Notes: generated by a model not told the origin, from the sequence alone. 5,756 nucleotides of DNA from Polaromonas sp. (GCA_014376885.1 JACMQR010000303.1:1-5756), one strand, 5' to 3'. Counted from the first letter of the stretch, positions 1 through 5,756 are shown. Translations and numbers: made by a program.

Positions 1-593
1 ACCGATTCCTCGACCTGGGCCTGGGGAAGCACCAGGTGCTCGCCGTACAGGTGGTTAAAGCGCTGCGCCATGTCGCGGGCCATCTCGATATGCTGGATCT
101 GGTCGCGGCCGACCGGCACCTTGTGCGCCTTGAACAGCAAAATGTCGGCGCCCATCAGCACCGGGTACATGAACAGCCCGGCGGTGACATCGGCGTCCGG
201 GTCATTGCCCGCTGCCTCGTTCTTGTCCACCGACGCCTTGTAGGCATGCGCCCGGTTGAGCAGCCCCTTGCCGGTCACGCAGGTCAGCAGCCAGGTGAGT
301 TCCGGGATTTCCGGAATATCCGACTGGCGGTAGAACAGAACGCGCTCCGGGTCGAGCCCGGCGGCCAGCCAGCTGGCGGCGATTTCCAGGGTGGAGCGCT
401 GGATGCGGGCGGGATCGCCGCATTTGATCAAGGCGTGGTAGTCGGCCAGGAAGTAAAAGCTCTGCACGCCCGGCAGCCGGCTGGCGGCCACCGACGGCCG
501 GATGGAGCCGACGAAATTGCCCAGGTGCGGCGTGCCCGTGGTGGTGATGCCGGTCAGGTAGCGTTCAGGCGATTCGAAAGCGGTAGGATTCAT
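1..593 (-). CDS. trpS: Tryptophanyl-tRNA synthetase, N-terminal 197 residues (3' end beyond the window)
   Basis: This cytoplasmic class I aminoacyl-tRNA synthetase activates tryptophan with ATP and loads it onto tRNA-Trp. Reading inward from the ATG at 593, residues 12-30 carry the ATP-binding HIGH-like signature of the family, with TPHLGN at 21-26. Residues 141-152 read [12 protein letters not shown], the stretch holding the aspartate (about D150) that recognises the tryptophan indole in characterised Trp[14 protein letters not shown] at 159-170 is another hallmark of this enzyme. The KMSKS loop and anticodon-binding domain would lie beyond position 1 and cannot be checked. The ATG start leaves only a short leader before the family-typical RYLTGI strand, so it is probably right, although no clear Shine-Dalgarno sequence precedes it. 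The gene is 34 bases downstream of the M50 protease stop and is probably co-transcribed with it. The identity is very secure; only completeness is unknown. Confidence 0.96.
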   Translation of the reverse strand, partial: MNPTAFESPERYLTGITTTGTPHLGNFVGSIRPSVAASRLPGVQSFYFLADYHALIKCGDPARIQRSTLEIAASWLAAGLDPERVLFYRQSDIPEIPELTWLLTCVTGKGLLNRAHAYKASVDKNEAAGNDPDADVTAGLFMYPVLMGADILLFKAHKVPVGRDQIQHIEMARDMAQRFNHLYGEHLVLPQAQVEES

Positions 594-627
594 GCGAGTG
601 TGGACCACTGAAAAAAAGAAATGGGCG

Positions 628-1296
628 CTAGCGCAGCAGGAAGGCCAGGGGCGACATCAGGACATTGATCGCCCCATAGCCCAGCGCCATCAATGGCCGC
701 AGCCACAACGCGCCGACAACGCCGGCAATCACCAGGCCCATGACGATGAAAAAGCCCCAGGGCTCGATGCGCGAGACCACCTGCGCCTGCCTCCACGGCA
801 GCAGACCGACCAGGATGCGTCCGCCGTCCAGCGGCGGCAAGGGAAACAGATTAAAAGCCCACATCACCAAATTGACCAGGATGCCGGCTTGCGCCATCTT
901 GAGGAAAAAAGGCTCGTCCACCGCCATCGCCTTGAGCACCACCAGCATCAGCGCCCAGAAAATGGCCTGCGCAAAGTTCGAGGCCGGGCCGGCCAGTGCG
1001 ACCCAGACCATGTCGCGCTTGGGATTGCGCAGGGCGCCGAAGTTGACCGGAACCGGCTTGGCATAGCCGAACAGGAAAGTGCCCGAGGTTGCAAAGTAAA
1101 GCAGCAGCGGCATGGCAATGGTGCCCACCGGGTCGATGTGCTTGAGCGGGTTCAGGGTGATGCGGCCCTGCAGGAAGGCGGTGTTGTCGCCAAAATAGCG
1201 GGCCGCATAGCCATGGGCGGCTTCGTGCACTGTGATGGCAAACAGCACGGGAAGCGCATACAAGGCGACGGCTTGAATCAGGTTGGCAATGTCCAT
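628..1296 (-). CDS. Small site-2-type membrane metalloprotease (M50 family)
   Basis: This is a polytopic inner-membrane zinc protease of 222 residues, a usual length for the minimal bacterial M50B site-2 proteases. The zinc-binding HExxH motif is HEAAH at residues 24-28, inside the first hydrophobic segment (about 9-30). The second metal-ligand motif is PPLDGGR at 154-160, with D157 as the expected third ligand, preceded by NLFPL. AGPASN at 102-107 is the conserved family turn. Hydrophobic stretches near 55-75, 95-122, 136-153 and 180-220 fit five or six membrane segments. There is no PDZ or CBS domain, so it is unlike RseP or SpoIVFB-CBS types. Family members cleave transmembrane substrates such as anti-sigma factors or signal-peptide remnants; the substrate here is unknown. 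It lies 32 bases after the yciO-like stop and 34 bases before trpS, which suggests one transcript. Its link to tryptophanyl-tRNA synthetase is positional only. Confidence 0.92.
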   Translation of the reverse strand: MDIANLIQAVALYALPVLFAITVHEAAHGYAARYFGDNTAFLQGRITLNPLKHIDPVGTIAMPLLLYFATSGTFLFGYAKPVPVNFGALRNPKRDMVWVALAGPASNFAQAIFWALMLVVLKAMAVDEPFFLKMAQAGILVNLVMWAFNLFPLPPLDGGRILVGLLPWRQAQVVSRIEPWGFFIVMGLVIAGVVGALWLRPLMALGYGAINVLMSPLAFLLR

Positions 1297-1328
1297 GGTC
1301 AGATTGTCTCAGAGCGGGCGGGATGGCC

Positions 1329-1964
1329 CTACAAGCCCAGCGCGGCCAGTTCGCCGCGCCCCTGGCGGATCACCACCGGCTCGCCGCCGCTGGCCATCGG
1401 CGTCAGGTCGATCACGGTGGTGGGCTCCTTGTGGCAGGCGCCGGCGTCAATAATGGCGGCCAGCTCGCGCTCCAGTGGACCGGTGATGTCCTGGGCATCG
1501 CTGAGCGACTCGGTTTCGCCGCGCGGAATCAAGGTGGTGGCCAGCAGGGGCGCGCCATGCAGTTCAAGCAGCGCCTGCAGGGCTTTGTGGTTCGGAACGC
1601 GCAGGCCAATGGTCTTGCGTGACGGATGGCTCAAGCGACGCGGCACTTCCTTGCTGGCTTCGAGAATGAAGGTATAGGGGCCGGGCGTGGCCGCCTTGAT
1701 CAGGCGAAACTGCTTGTTGTCCACCCGCGCATAGTTCGACAGCTCGCTCAGGTCCCGGCACAGCAGGGTCAGGTGGTGCTTGTCATCGACCCCGCGGATG
1801 CGGCGCAGGCTGTCGGATGCCGCCTTGTCGTCAAGCTGGCAGACCAGCGCGTAGCTCGAATCGGTCGGCACGGCTGCAATGCCGCCGCGCTGGATCAGCG
1901 CCACCGCCTGGCCGAGCTGGCGGGCCGGCGGGTTGTCCGGGTGAACTTCGAATAACAAGGCCAT
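1329..1964 (-). CDS. yciO: YciO-type YrdC/Sua5-fold protein
   Basis: This 211-residue cytoplasmic protein has the YrdC double-wing fold and closely resembles E. coli YciO (about 206 residues) rather than TsaC or Sua5. It opens with HPDNP at 8-12. PTDSSYAL at 33-40 forms the nucleotide-pocket strand, and K62, CRDLSEL at 69-75, TPGPYTFIL at 93-101, KEVPRR at 105-110, KTIGLRVP at 117-124 and PTTVIDL at 181-187 are all YciO hallmarks. At the place where threonylcarbamoyl-AMP synthases carry an SxN motif it reads ATTL (142-145), and there is no C-terminal Sua5 domain. It is therefore probably not the main t6A-forming enzyme of this organism. RNA-related nucleotide binding is a family inference, and the biological role of YciO is not settled. 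The ATG at 1964 is preceded by a weak GAAAGA ribosome site. The gene follows the PHP phosphatase, as yciO follows yciV in E. coli. Confidence 0.9.
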   Translation of the reverse strand: MALLFEVHPDNPPARQLGQAVALIQRGGIAAVPTDSSYALVCQLDDKAASDSLRRIRGVDDKHHLTLLCRDLSELSNYARVDNKQFRLIKAATPGPYTFILEASKEVPRRLSHPSRKTIGLRVPNHKALQALLELHGAPLLATTLIPRGETESLSDAQDITGPLERELAAIIDAGACHKEPTTVIDLTPMASGGEPVVIRQGRGELAALGL

Positions 1965-2040
1965 AAAAATCTTTCAGGATTCGGCGGTTTGAGCCCGGGC
2001 GACCCGGCAGCAGCGCTCTTCGGCGGGCAGTGGCGCGGCT

Positions 2041-2071
2041 GCGCGGCGGGCGGCAAAGCCGCGGGCCGGGC
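2041..2071. repeat. Imperfect GC-rich inverted repeat in the PHP-yciO spacer
   Basis: The spacer between the PHP gene and yciO contains GCGGC-AAA-GCCGC at 2050-2062, a perfect 5-bp stem with a three-base loop. Past a 2x2 mismatch (positions 2048-2049 against 2063-2064) four more pairs form (2044-2047 with 2065-2068), with two further pairs after a single mismatch. The result is a strong hairpin in the minus-strand transcript. No T-tract follows it on that strand, so it is not a classical intrinsic terminator. It could be an RNA stability or processing element, or simply the result of very high local GC. Confidence 0.45.
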
Positions 2072-2079
2072 CGTGGCCT

Positions 2080-2943
2080 TCATTGCCGAATGCGGCTGGC
2101 CAGCAGTTCCCAGACCGGCGTGAGGTCGCCTGGCAAAAAAGGCAGGGTACCCAGGTCGGTGCGGCTTTCGGTAGGGCTGTGAAAGTCGCTGCCACGCGAA
2201 GCGGCCAGGCCGAATTCCTTGGCGGTCTCGGCGTATTTCACAAACTCCTGCCGGGTGTGGCTGCCAGTGACCACTTCCACGGCGCGGCCGCCGTGTTCCT
2301 TGAACTCGGAAAACAGCGCATATTCTTCATTGGCCGTGAAGTTGTAGCGGCCCGGATGCGCGATCACTGCAACGCCGTGCGCGCCGGTGATCCAGCCAAC
2401 CGCATTGCGCAGGCTGGCCCAGCGGTGCGGTACATAGCCAGGCTTGCCCTCGGTCAGGAACTTGCGAAATACTTCATGAGGCTCCCGGCAGACGCCCGCC
2501 TCAACCAGGAAGCGGGCAAAGTGGGTGCGCGAAATCAACTCCGGATTGCCGACAAATTTCAGCGCGCCTTCAAAAGCGCCAGGAATGCCGGCCTTGGCCA
2601 GCGAATCGGACATTTCCATGGCCCGCTGCTTGCGCCCGCCCCGGGTGGCAAGCAGGCCTTGCGTCAAGGCGGCATCGTCCGGGTCAAAACCCAGGCCGAC
2701 GATGTGCACCGTTTCGCCGGCAAAGGTGACGGAAATCTCGGTTCCCGTCAGGTAGGCCAGGCCCTGAGCCCCGGCTGCCGCAAGCGCCCGGTGCTGGCCG
2801 CCCACTTCGTCGTGATCGGTCAATGCCCACAGCTCGACGCCGTTGGTTTTGGCCCGTTCAGCCAGTGCTTCAGGGGTCAGGGTGCCGTCGGACACCACGG
2901 AGTGGCAATGAAGATCGGCGTTGAGGATGTTTTGAGGGTTCAC
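2080..2943 (-). CDS. PHP-domain phosphoesterase of the YciV / RNase AM type
   Basis: This 287-residue cytoplasmic metal-dependent phosphoesterase has the polymerase-and-histidinol-phosphatase (PHP) fold. Full trinuclear-metal ligands are visible: H12 and H14 in DLHCHS, D19, the D43-H44-D45 cluster in LTDHDE, E69 in GTEIS, H80, H141, H196 in IAHPGRY, H229 in GSH, and D253 with H255 in GSDFH. The closest known relatives are 3',5'-nucleoside bisphosphate phosphatases (Chromobacterium CV1693) and E. coli YciV/RNase AM, a 5'-3' exonuclease that matures the 5' ends of rRNAs and can hydrolyse pAp. A role in RNA end processing or pAp recycling is inferred from these. The start is a GTG at 2943 placed nine codons before the first metal motif; no clear ribosome site precedes it, and no better start is seen. 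It is the first gene of the left-hand cluster, with yciO 115 bases downstream. All catalytic residues are intact, so it should be active. Confidence 0.93.
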   Translation of the reverse strand: MNPQNILNADLHCHSVVSDGTLTPEALAERAKTNGVELWALTDHDEVGGQHRALAAAGAQGLAYLTGTEISVTFAGETVHIVGLGFDPDDAALTQGLLATRGGRKQRAMEMSDSLAKAGIPGAFEGALKFVGNPELISRTHFARFLVEAGVCREPHEVFRKFLTEGKPGYVPHRWASLRNAVGWITGAHGVAVIAHPGRYNFTANEEYALFSEFKEHGGRAVEVVTGSHTRQEFVKYAETAKEFGLAASRGSDFHSPTESRTDLGTLPFLPGDLTPVWELLASRIRQ

Positions 2944-3017
2944 GTGGTGATCTTAGGCGTTATGGGTCCATGCCGCCGACCGGGGGCGTTATGTCTTCGA
3001 TCGGTCCGGGTAAATTT

Positions 3018-3284
3018 TTAGCCAGGCGCAGCGCCGACATTCAATCGGACGCTTGGCAAAAGCGTCAATTTCTGCTTTTCCACCGGGCCGGTATTCCAGC
3101 CCGGCAGCGCACCGGCCGGGCACCCGCCGACAAGCCCGGTGGCCAGCGGCACGATGCCGGTCCAGGCCCACAGTCCGACCGTTCCCGTGGCGGCCAGTCC
3201 GGTCAGGATCAGGCCAGTGGCAACGCCAAGCAAGCGGTCAATGCGGCCGGCATTGAATTTCCCGGCGGACTTTCGTGAGCGCAA
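3018..3284 (-). CDS. Small DUF2892 (YgaP transmembrane-like) membrane protein, start uncertain or lost
   Basis: The frame encodes the short two-helix membrane domain known as DUF2892, found in YgaP-like inner-membrane proteins. The match begins at KFNAGRIDRLLG (first codon at 3258-3260), continues through two hydrophobic helices (roughly ATGLILTGLAATG and GLWAWTGIVPLATGLVG) and ends with a CPAGALPGWNTGPVEK segment. Family members commonly read CPLY...NTCP, so here the second cysteine is replaced by glycine. After it the protein runs on for about 18 unrelated residues to a TAA at 3018. Relatives usually begin directly at MKFN. Here the codon at 3261-3263 is GGG, six bases after a GAAAG ribosome-site-like sequence. 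The 88-residue start chosen is a TTG at 3282-3284. A GTG at 3312-3314 and a TTG at 3387-3389 overlapping the mshL stop are alternatives, and none has a convincing ribosome site. The domain is secure; whether the gene is expressed is not. It could be a pseudogene by start loss. Confidence 0.55.
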   Translation of the reverse strand: MRSRKSAGKFNAGRIDRLLGVATGLILTGLAATGTVGLWAWTGIVPLATGLVGGCPAGALPGWNTGPVEKQKLTLLPSVRLNVGAAPG

Positions 3285-3385
3285 CAGGTCGATGGGCTGA
3301 TGGGAGCGCCCCACGGGGCAAAGCAGTCTGCGTTCGGAGCGTCGCTGCCCTGATTGCGGCAGAGCCGAAACCCCTGCCGGGATCT
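3285..3385. other. Spacer between mshL and the DUF2892 domain
   Basis: The minus-strand frame stays open through here in phase with the DUF2892 protein (it could start at TTG 3387-3389), but the implied N-terminal residues, rich in Arg and Ser, resemble nothing I recognise. Two short inverted repeats are present (CTGCC/GGCAG near 3340-3360 and GCCCCGTGGGGC near 3308-3320). Neither is followed by a T-run, so I do not call a terminator for the pilus operon. Confidence 0.4.
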
Positions 3386-5206
3386 TCAATGGGCCGCTGT
3401 TCCCAATAGCCGTGGTTTCGTTTCCAGAGCGCCCTCGACCCGGACCACGCGGGCCTTCAGGTCGGCAAGGTCATCCAGCGCCAGGCGGGCGCGATGGGTT
3501 TGGGCCTCCCAGTCTTGCGCGGTGCGGATGATGGTGGGCTTGAGCAGCACCACCACCTCCTTTTTGCGTCCGCTGCCGGCTTGGTTGCCGAGCAGGGTTG
3601 ACAGCAGGGGCGAGCCCGCAGTTCCAGGCAAGCCAGAGGTGCCTCGGCTGGACTCGATTTGCATCAAGCCCCCAATGGCCACGATGTTGCCATCCTGAAT
3701 CCGGACCAAGGTGTCAGTCTCGTTGACGCTGCTGCTGGCCAACGGCAGCCGGTAGTTGCCCATGCTGCCCAGGTCCACCTGCTTGGTTTTTTCCGTGACA
3801 AAAGTAACTGAGGGATGCACATGCAAAGTGATGTTCGTGGTGTCGTCAATCTGGGGCGTCACGTCCAGGGAAATTCCTGAAAAGAAGGGCGTCAGGGTAA
3901 GCGAGGGCAGCGCGGTGCCACCCGACGACCCTAAAAGTGACGAATTGGCAACGGTTCCGCCCGACACGTTGGTGACGAAAAAATCCTCCACGCCCACCTT
4001 GAGCACAGCTTTTTGGTTGTTTAGGGTAGCGATGCGCGGGCTCGAAAGAATCTGGATGTCGCCCTGTGTTTCGAGAAAGCCCAGGACTGCCTGAAAACCG
4101 GAGGCTGCAAACGCCAGTCCGAACAGGCCAGAGCCTGCAGAGGGCAGGGCAATTCCGTTCGTCGCCGTGGACGCCGTTGAGGCAAAACCTGGTAGTCCAG
4201 GCCGCGTCCCATTGACCAAGGCGTTGCTGCCCGCATTGCCACTGAGCACGCCCAGGGCACCAAGGGCGCTGCGATGGCTGGCCAGGGCCGACCAGTCAAT
4301 GCCGCTTTGAAAACCATCACGCAGTTCCACTTCGACAATCTTGGCTTCCAGCATGACCTGGCGCTCTACGGCGATTTGTGCGGCCTTCAGGAATTTGTCC
4401 ACCTGTCGCAATTCGTCAGGCATGGCCCGCACAGCCATGATCCCGGCCTGGGGGCTGACGATCACGTTGCGTCCCGTGCCATCGCCTATCAACCCCTTGG
4501 CCGCGCCAGCAAGCTCTGCCCAAAAATCGGTTTTCGAGGTGGTCAACACTCGGCTGCCGTCGGCCTGCTGCGCGCTGCCGCCCGCGGGCAAACCGGTGCT
4601 TGACGCCGAACGCGACAAACTGCCGGACTGCAGCGCGCTGCCCGGCGACACGCGCAACTCGCTGCTCCCCAGGCGCTGGGACTGCGGGTAATTCACTGTG
4701 AAGATCCGTGTTTGCAAGCTTGGCCCGTAGATGGTGATGCGCCGGCCGTCGATTTTGAAATCGTAGCCGTATACATCCCGAATCGCCTCCAGGGTCTCGG
4801 CAACCGTCAAGCCCCGCAAAGTGACTGACAAGGTGCCGGTGACATCCGGATGCATCAGCATGCTGTAGCGGGTGTCGGCCACGATGGCCAGAAATACGTC
4901 TTTGGCCTGTGCGTTGTTCACCAGCAGGTCAAGCCGGGCTTCCGGTGCCGGCTGATCGACAGGCAGCACTGCCGGCAAAGCGGGCGCTGCAGCAGGGGGC
5001 ACCGCCCGCAGGTCAACGCCACTTGTCACCATCAAGTCAGCGCGAAGTGTGTCGTTTGCGTCCGGTATCCGGGACGTTCTGTTCAATGTGCAGCCCCCGA
5101 GCAGAGCGATGCCCATGGCCCCCAGAAAAATCGAGGTTCGCAAATCCTTGGCCACTGCACCGGCTGGCACAGCCGATTGAAATAAAGATGTCATTACATA
5201 AACCAT
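3386..5206 (-). CDS. mshL: MSHA-type pilus secretin MshL (outer-membrane lipoprotein)
   Basis: This outer-membrane secretin would form the gated ring through which an MSHA-type type IV pilus leaves the cell. From the ATG at 5206 it has 606 residues. A positively charged N-region and hydrophobic stretch lead to the lipobox LLGGC, with the acylated cysteine at residue 39; the next residue, Thr, is compatible with outer-membrane sorting. Residues about 93-161 form the short N-terminal secretin module (LLVNNAQAKDVFLAI to RRITIYG). A Ser/Gly/Gln-rich linker at about 185-219 follows. The secretin core spans about 281-562, with VMLEAKIVEVEL, GDIQILSSPRIATLNNQKA, VTPQID, NIVAIGGL and KKEVVVLLKPTII. 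The last 45 residues are predicted helical and charged. An ATG at 5194 (602 residues) is an equally possible start. The frame is open to 5374, but that part overlaps mshK and would bury the signal peptide. It follows mshK by 44 bases. PilQ or GspD are less likely: there is no AMIN domain and no row of N-domains. Confidence 0.92.
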   Translation of the reverse strand: MVYVMTSLFQSAVPAGAVAKDLRTSIFLGAMGIALLGGCTLNRTSRIPDANDTLRADLMVTSGVDLRAVPPAAAPALPAVLPVDQPAPEARLDLLVNNAQAKDVFLAIVADTRYSMLMHPDVTGTLSVTLRGLTVAETLEAIRDVYGYDFKIDGRRITIYGPSLQTRIFTVNYPQSQRLGSSELRVSPGSALQSGSLSRSASSTGLPAGGSAQQADGSRVLTTSKTDFWAELAGAAKGLIGDGTGRNVIVSPQAGIMAVRAMPDELRQVDKFLKAAQIAVERQVMLEAKIVEVELRDGFQSGIDWSALASHRSALGALGVLSGNAGSNALVNGTRPGLPGFASTASTATNGIALPSAGSGLFGLAFAASGFQAVLGFLETQGDIQILSSPRIATLNNQKAVLKVGVEDFFVTNVSGGTVANSSLLGSSGGTALPSLTLTPFFSGISLDVTPQIDDTTNITLHVHPSVTFVTEKTKQVDLGSMGNYRLPLASSSVNETDTLVRIQDGNIVAIGGLMQIESSRGTSGLPGTAGSPLLSTLLGNQAGSGRKKEVVVLLKPTIIRTAQDWEAQTHRARLALDDLADLKARVVRVEGALETKPRLLGTAAH

Positions 5207-5250
5207 TGGTGTCAAAGGGACCGGGCACAAACTGCAGTCGGCAAGCAAAT

Positions 5251-5676
5251 TTACGGGGCGACAGGTTTCGGGAACGGCAATGCTGGCTGGGCCTTGATGC
5301 TCGGCACAGCCGTACTTCGCCGAGCGCCGGGGAACCTGGAAATCTTGTACAGGACGTTGCGCTCGCGAAACCACACTTCGGTCTCGCTGATGCGTTCGAT
5401 GCGCACGTCGCCATAGCGGTGACCCTGGGCATACAGATGCGATCCCAACACAACGTAGCTGCGGCCATCTCGCACAATGATGGAGGGCGGAGCTGTGCCG
5501 ATGCTCAAGGCCGAAAGCGTTGCCTCCGTGGGGCCAGTGGTCTGGACAAGCGGCGGCAGTGTCGGGTCGCGCAGGGTTTGAGCATTGTTTGCGGCTGCGG
5601 CCAAAAAAAGAGTCACGCCAATGAGGCAGTTCGACGCCGGGCTTTTTTCATTCATTGCAAGCATTAACCGGCTCAT
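5251..5676 (-). CDS. mshK: MshK-like periplasmic pilus biogenesis protein
   Basis: This 141-residue exported protein probably belongs to the periplasmic part of the MSHA pilus machine, between the inner-membrane MshJ and the secretin MshL. Residues about 15-33 form a hydrophobic signal segment, likely cleaved near NNA-QT (32-33). The mature protein starts with the MshK-typical DPTLPP (37-42). Residues about 54-113 (LSALSIGTAPPSIIVRDGRSYVV to VWFRERNVLYKI) show the alternating beta pattern seen in PilP/GspC-type homology regions, which dock on secretins; that parallel is my inference. The last 25 residues are Pro- and Ala-rich, making it longer than the roughly 100 residues usual for MshK. The ATG at 5676 overlaps the mshJ stop (ATGA), which implies translational coupling and fixes the start over the internal Mets at residues 5 and 8. 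The name rests on gene order plus the DPTLPP motif, because MshK proteins are poorly conserved. Confidence 0.78.
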   Translation of the reverse strand: MSRLMLAMNEKSPASNCLIGVTLFLAAAANNAQTLRDPTLPPLVQTTGPTEATLSALSIGTAPPSIIVRDGRSYVVLGSHLYAQGHRYGDVRIERISETEVWFRERNVLYKISRFPGARRSTAVPSIKAQPALPFPKPVAP

Positions 5677-5756
5677 GGCTCGCTCACCACCAAAAACATT
5701 TGCAGCGTCAATTCGGGCGGAAATTTGTCACTTTTAAGTTGCAGGGTGCCCCAGCG
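5673..5756 (-). CDS. mshJ: MshJ-like pilus biogenesis protein, last 27 residues (5' end beyond the window)
   Basis: The frame entering from the right edge encodes 27 residues, ending ELTLQMFLVVSEP, and stops at a TGA (5673-5675) that shares ATGA with the mshK start. The pattern of a tryptophan, a short strand, a FPPE turn and a final hydrophobic strand is what the C-termini of MshJ and PilO-like platform proteins look like. MshJ is a bitopic inner-membrane protein that pairs with MshI in the pilus alignment complex. The identification relies on position immediately before mshK-mshL, the normal order in MSHA operons, more than on the short sequence itself. Confidence 0.65.
   Translation of the reverse strand, partial: RWGTLQLKSDKFPPELTLQMFLVVSEP

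Noticed and set aside
611..634. Palindrome GCGCTAGCGC followed by a run of seven T on the minus strand, between the M50 gene and trpS, as a terminator
   Set aside because: With a realistic four-base loop only three stem pairs remain, and four other bases separate the palindrome from the T-rich stretch. It is unlikely to terminate; the U-rich leader may just help initiation of trpS, which lacks a ribosome site.
592..1677. Long plus-strand frame of 361 codons antisense to the M50 and yciO genes
   Set aside because: Its product is rich in Arg, Gln, Gly and His with no recognisable domain, and it lies opposite two clearly real genes. High GC explains the absence of stops.
2944..2970. TAAGAT sequence just upstream of the PHP gene as a -10 promoter element
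   Set aside because: No acceptable -35 hexamer is found at 16-18 bases from it, and it lies too close to the GTG start to leave a normal leader.
2083..3021. Plus-strand frame of 312 codons antisense to the PHP gene
   Set aside because: It is the mirror of a protein with all its catalytic motifs on the other strand; its own translation resembles no family.
3056..3104. Short inverted repeats (AAAAGC/GCTTTT and CCGGGC/GCCCGG) near the end of the DUF2892 frame as a terminator
   Set aside because: Stems are six pairs with ten-base loops, lie within the coding frame, and are not GC stems followed directly by a T-tract.
2970..3278. Plus-strand frame of 102 codons in the mshL-PHP junction as a gene
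   Set aside because: The opposite strand encodes a recognisable DUF2892 domain over the same bases; the plus frame shows only Arg/Gln/Gly-rich sequence.
5207..5374. N-terminal extension of mshL (56 extra codons)
   Set aside because: It overlaps mshK in another frame, contains no secretin-like sequence and would place the lipoprotein signal in mid-protein.
4909..5667. Plus-strand frame of 252 codons antisense to mshK and the mshL start
   Set aside because: Low-complexity translation with no domain, opposite genes supported by operon order, signal peptides and a stop/start overlap.

Overview
The window reads as the chromosome of a GC-rich Gram-negative bacterium, most likely a betaproteobacterium of the order Burkholderiales (Comamonadaceae-like). 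I infer this from the protein sequences, the high-GC third codon positions and the pairing of a mannose-sensitive haemagglutinin (MSHA)-type pilus locus with a trpS / site-2 protease / YciO / PHP-phosphatase cluster. Every gene I can support lies on the minus strand, so transcription runs from right to left. The long plus-strand frames are GC-driven shadows.

Right part (about 5756 down to 3386): the end of an MSHA-type type IV pilus assembly operon. It holds the last 27 codons of an mshJ-like gene, an mshK-like periplasmic protein gene joined to it by an ATGA stop/start overlap, and mshL, a complete outer-membrane secretin with a lipoprotein signal. Together these would form part of the periplasmic alignment platform and the outer-membrane pore through which the pilus passes. 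No mshM, mshE or mshG follows mshL here, unlike the Vibrio order, so the pilus module ends at mshL in this genome or its remaining genes lie upstream.

Middle (about 3385 to 2944): a junction holding a small two-helix membrane protein of the DUF2892 (YgaP transmembrane-like) type. Its conserved reading frame is intact, but a GGG codon sits where the family normally begins. It is therefore either expressed from an upstream TTG or GTG, or it has lost its start.

Left part (2943 down to 1): a compact housekeeping cluster, in transcription order. First is a PHP-domain phosphatase/exonuclease of the YciV/RNase AM type, then a YciO-type YrdC-fold protein, then a small M50 site-2-type membrane protease, then trpS (tryptophanyl-tRNA synthetase, cut by the window edge). 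Spacings are 115, 32 and 34 bases. The PHP-YciO adjacency matches yciV-yciO of E. coli, and the theme is RNA and translation maintenance. The 115-base spacer carries a strong GC hairpin.

I see no tRNA or rRNA gene, CRISPR array, insertion sequence or integrase. No wholly new system is evident. The most interesting points are the start-less DUF2892 gene and the early end of the pilus operon.
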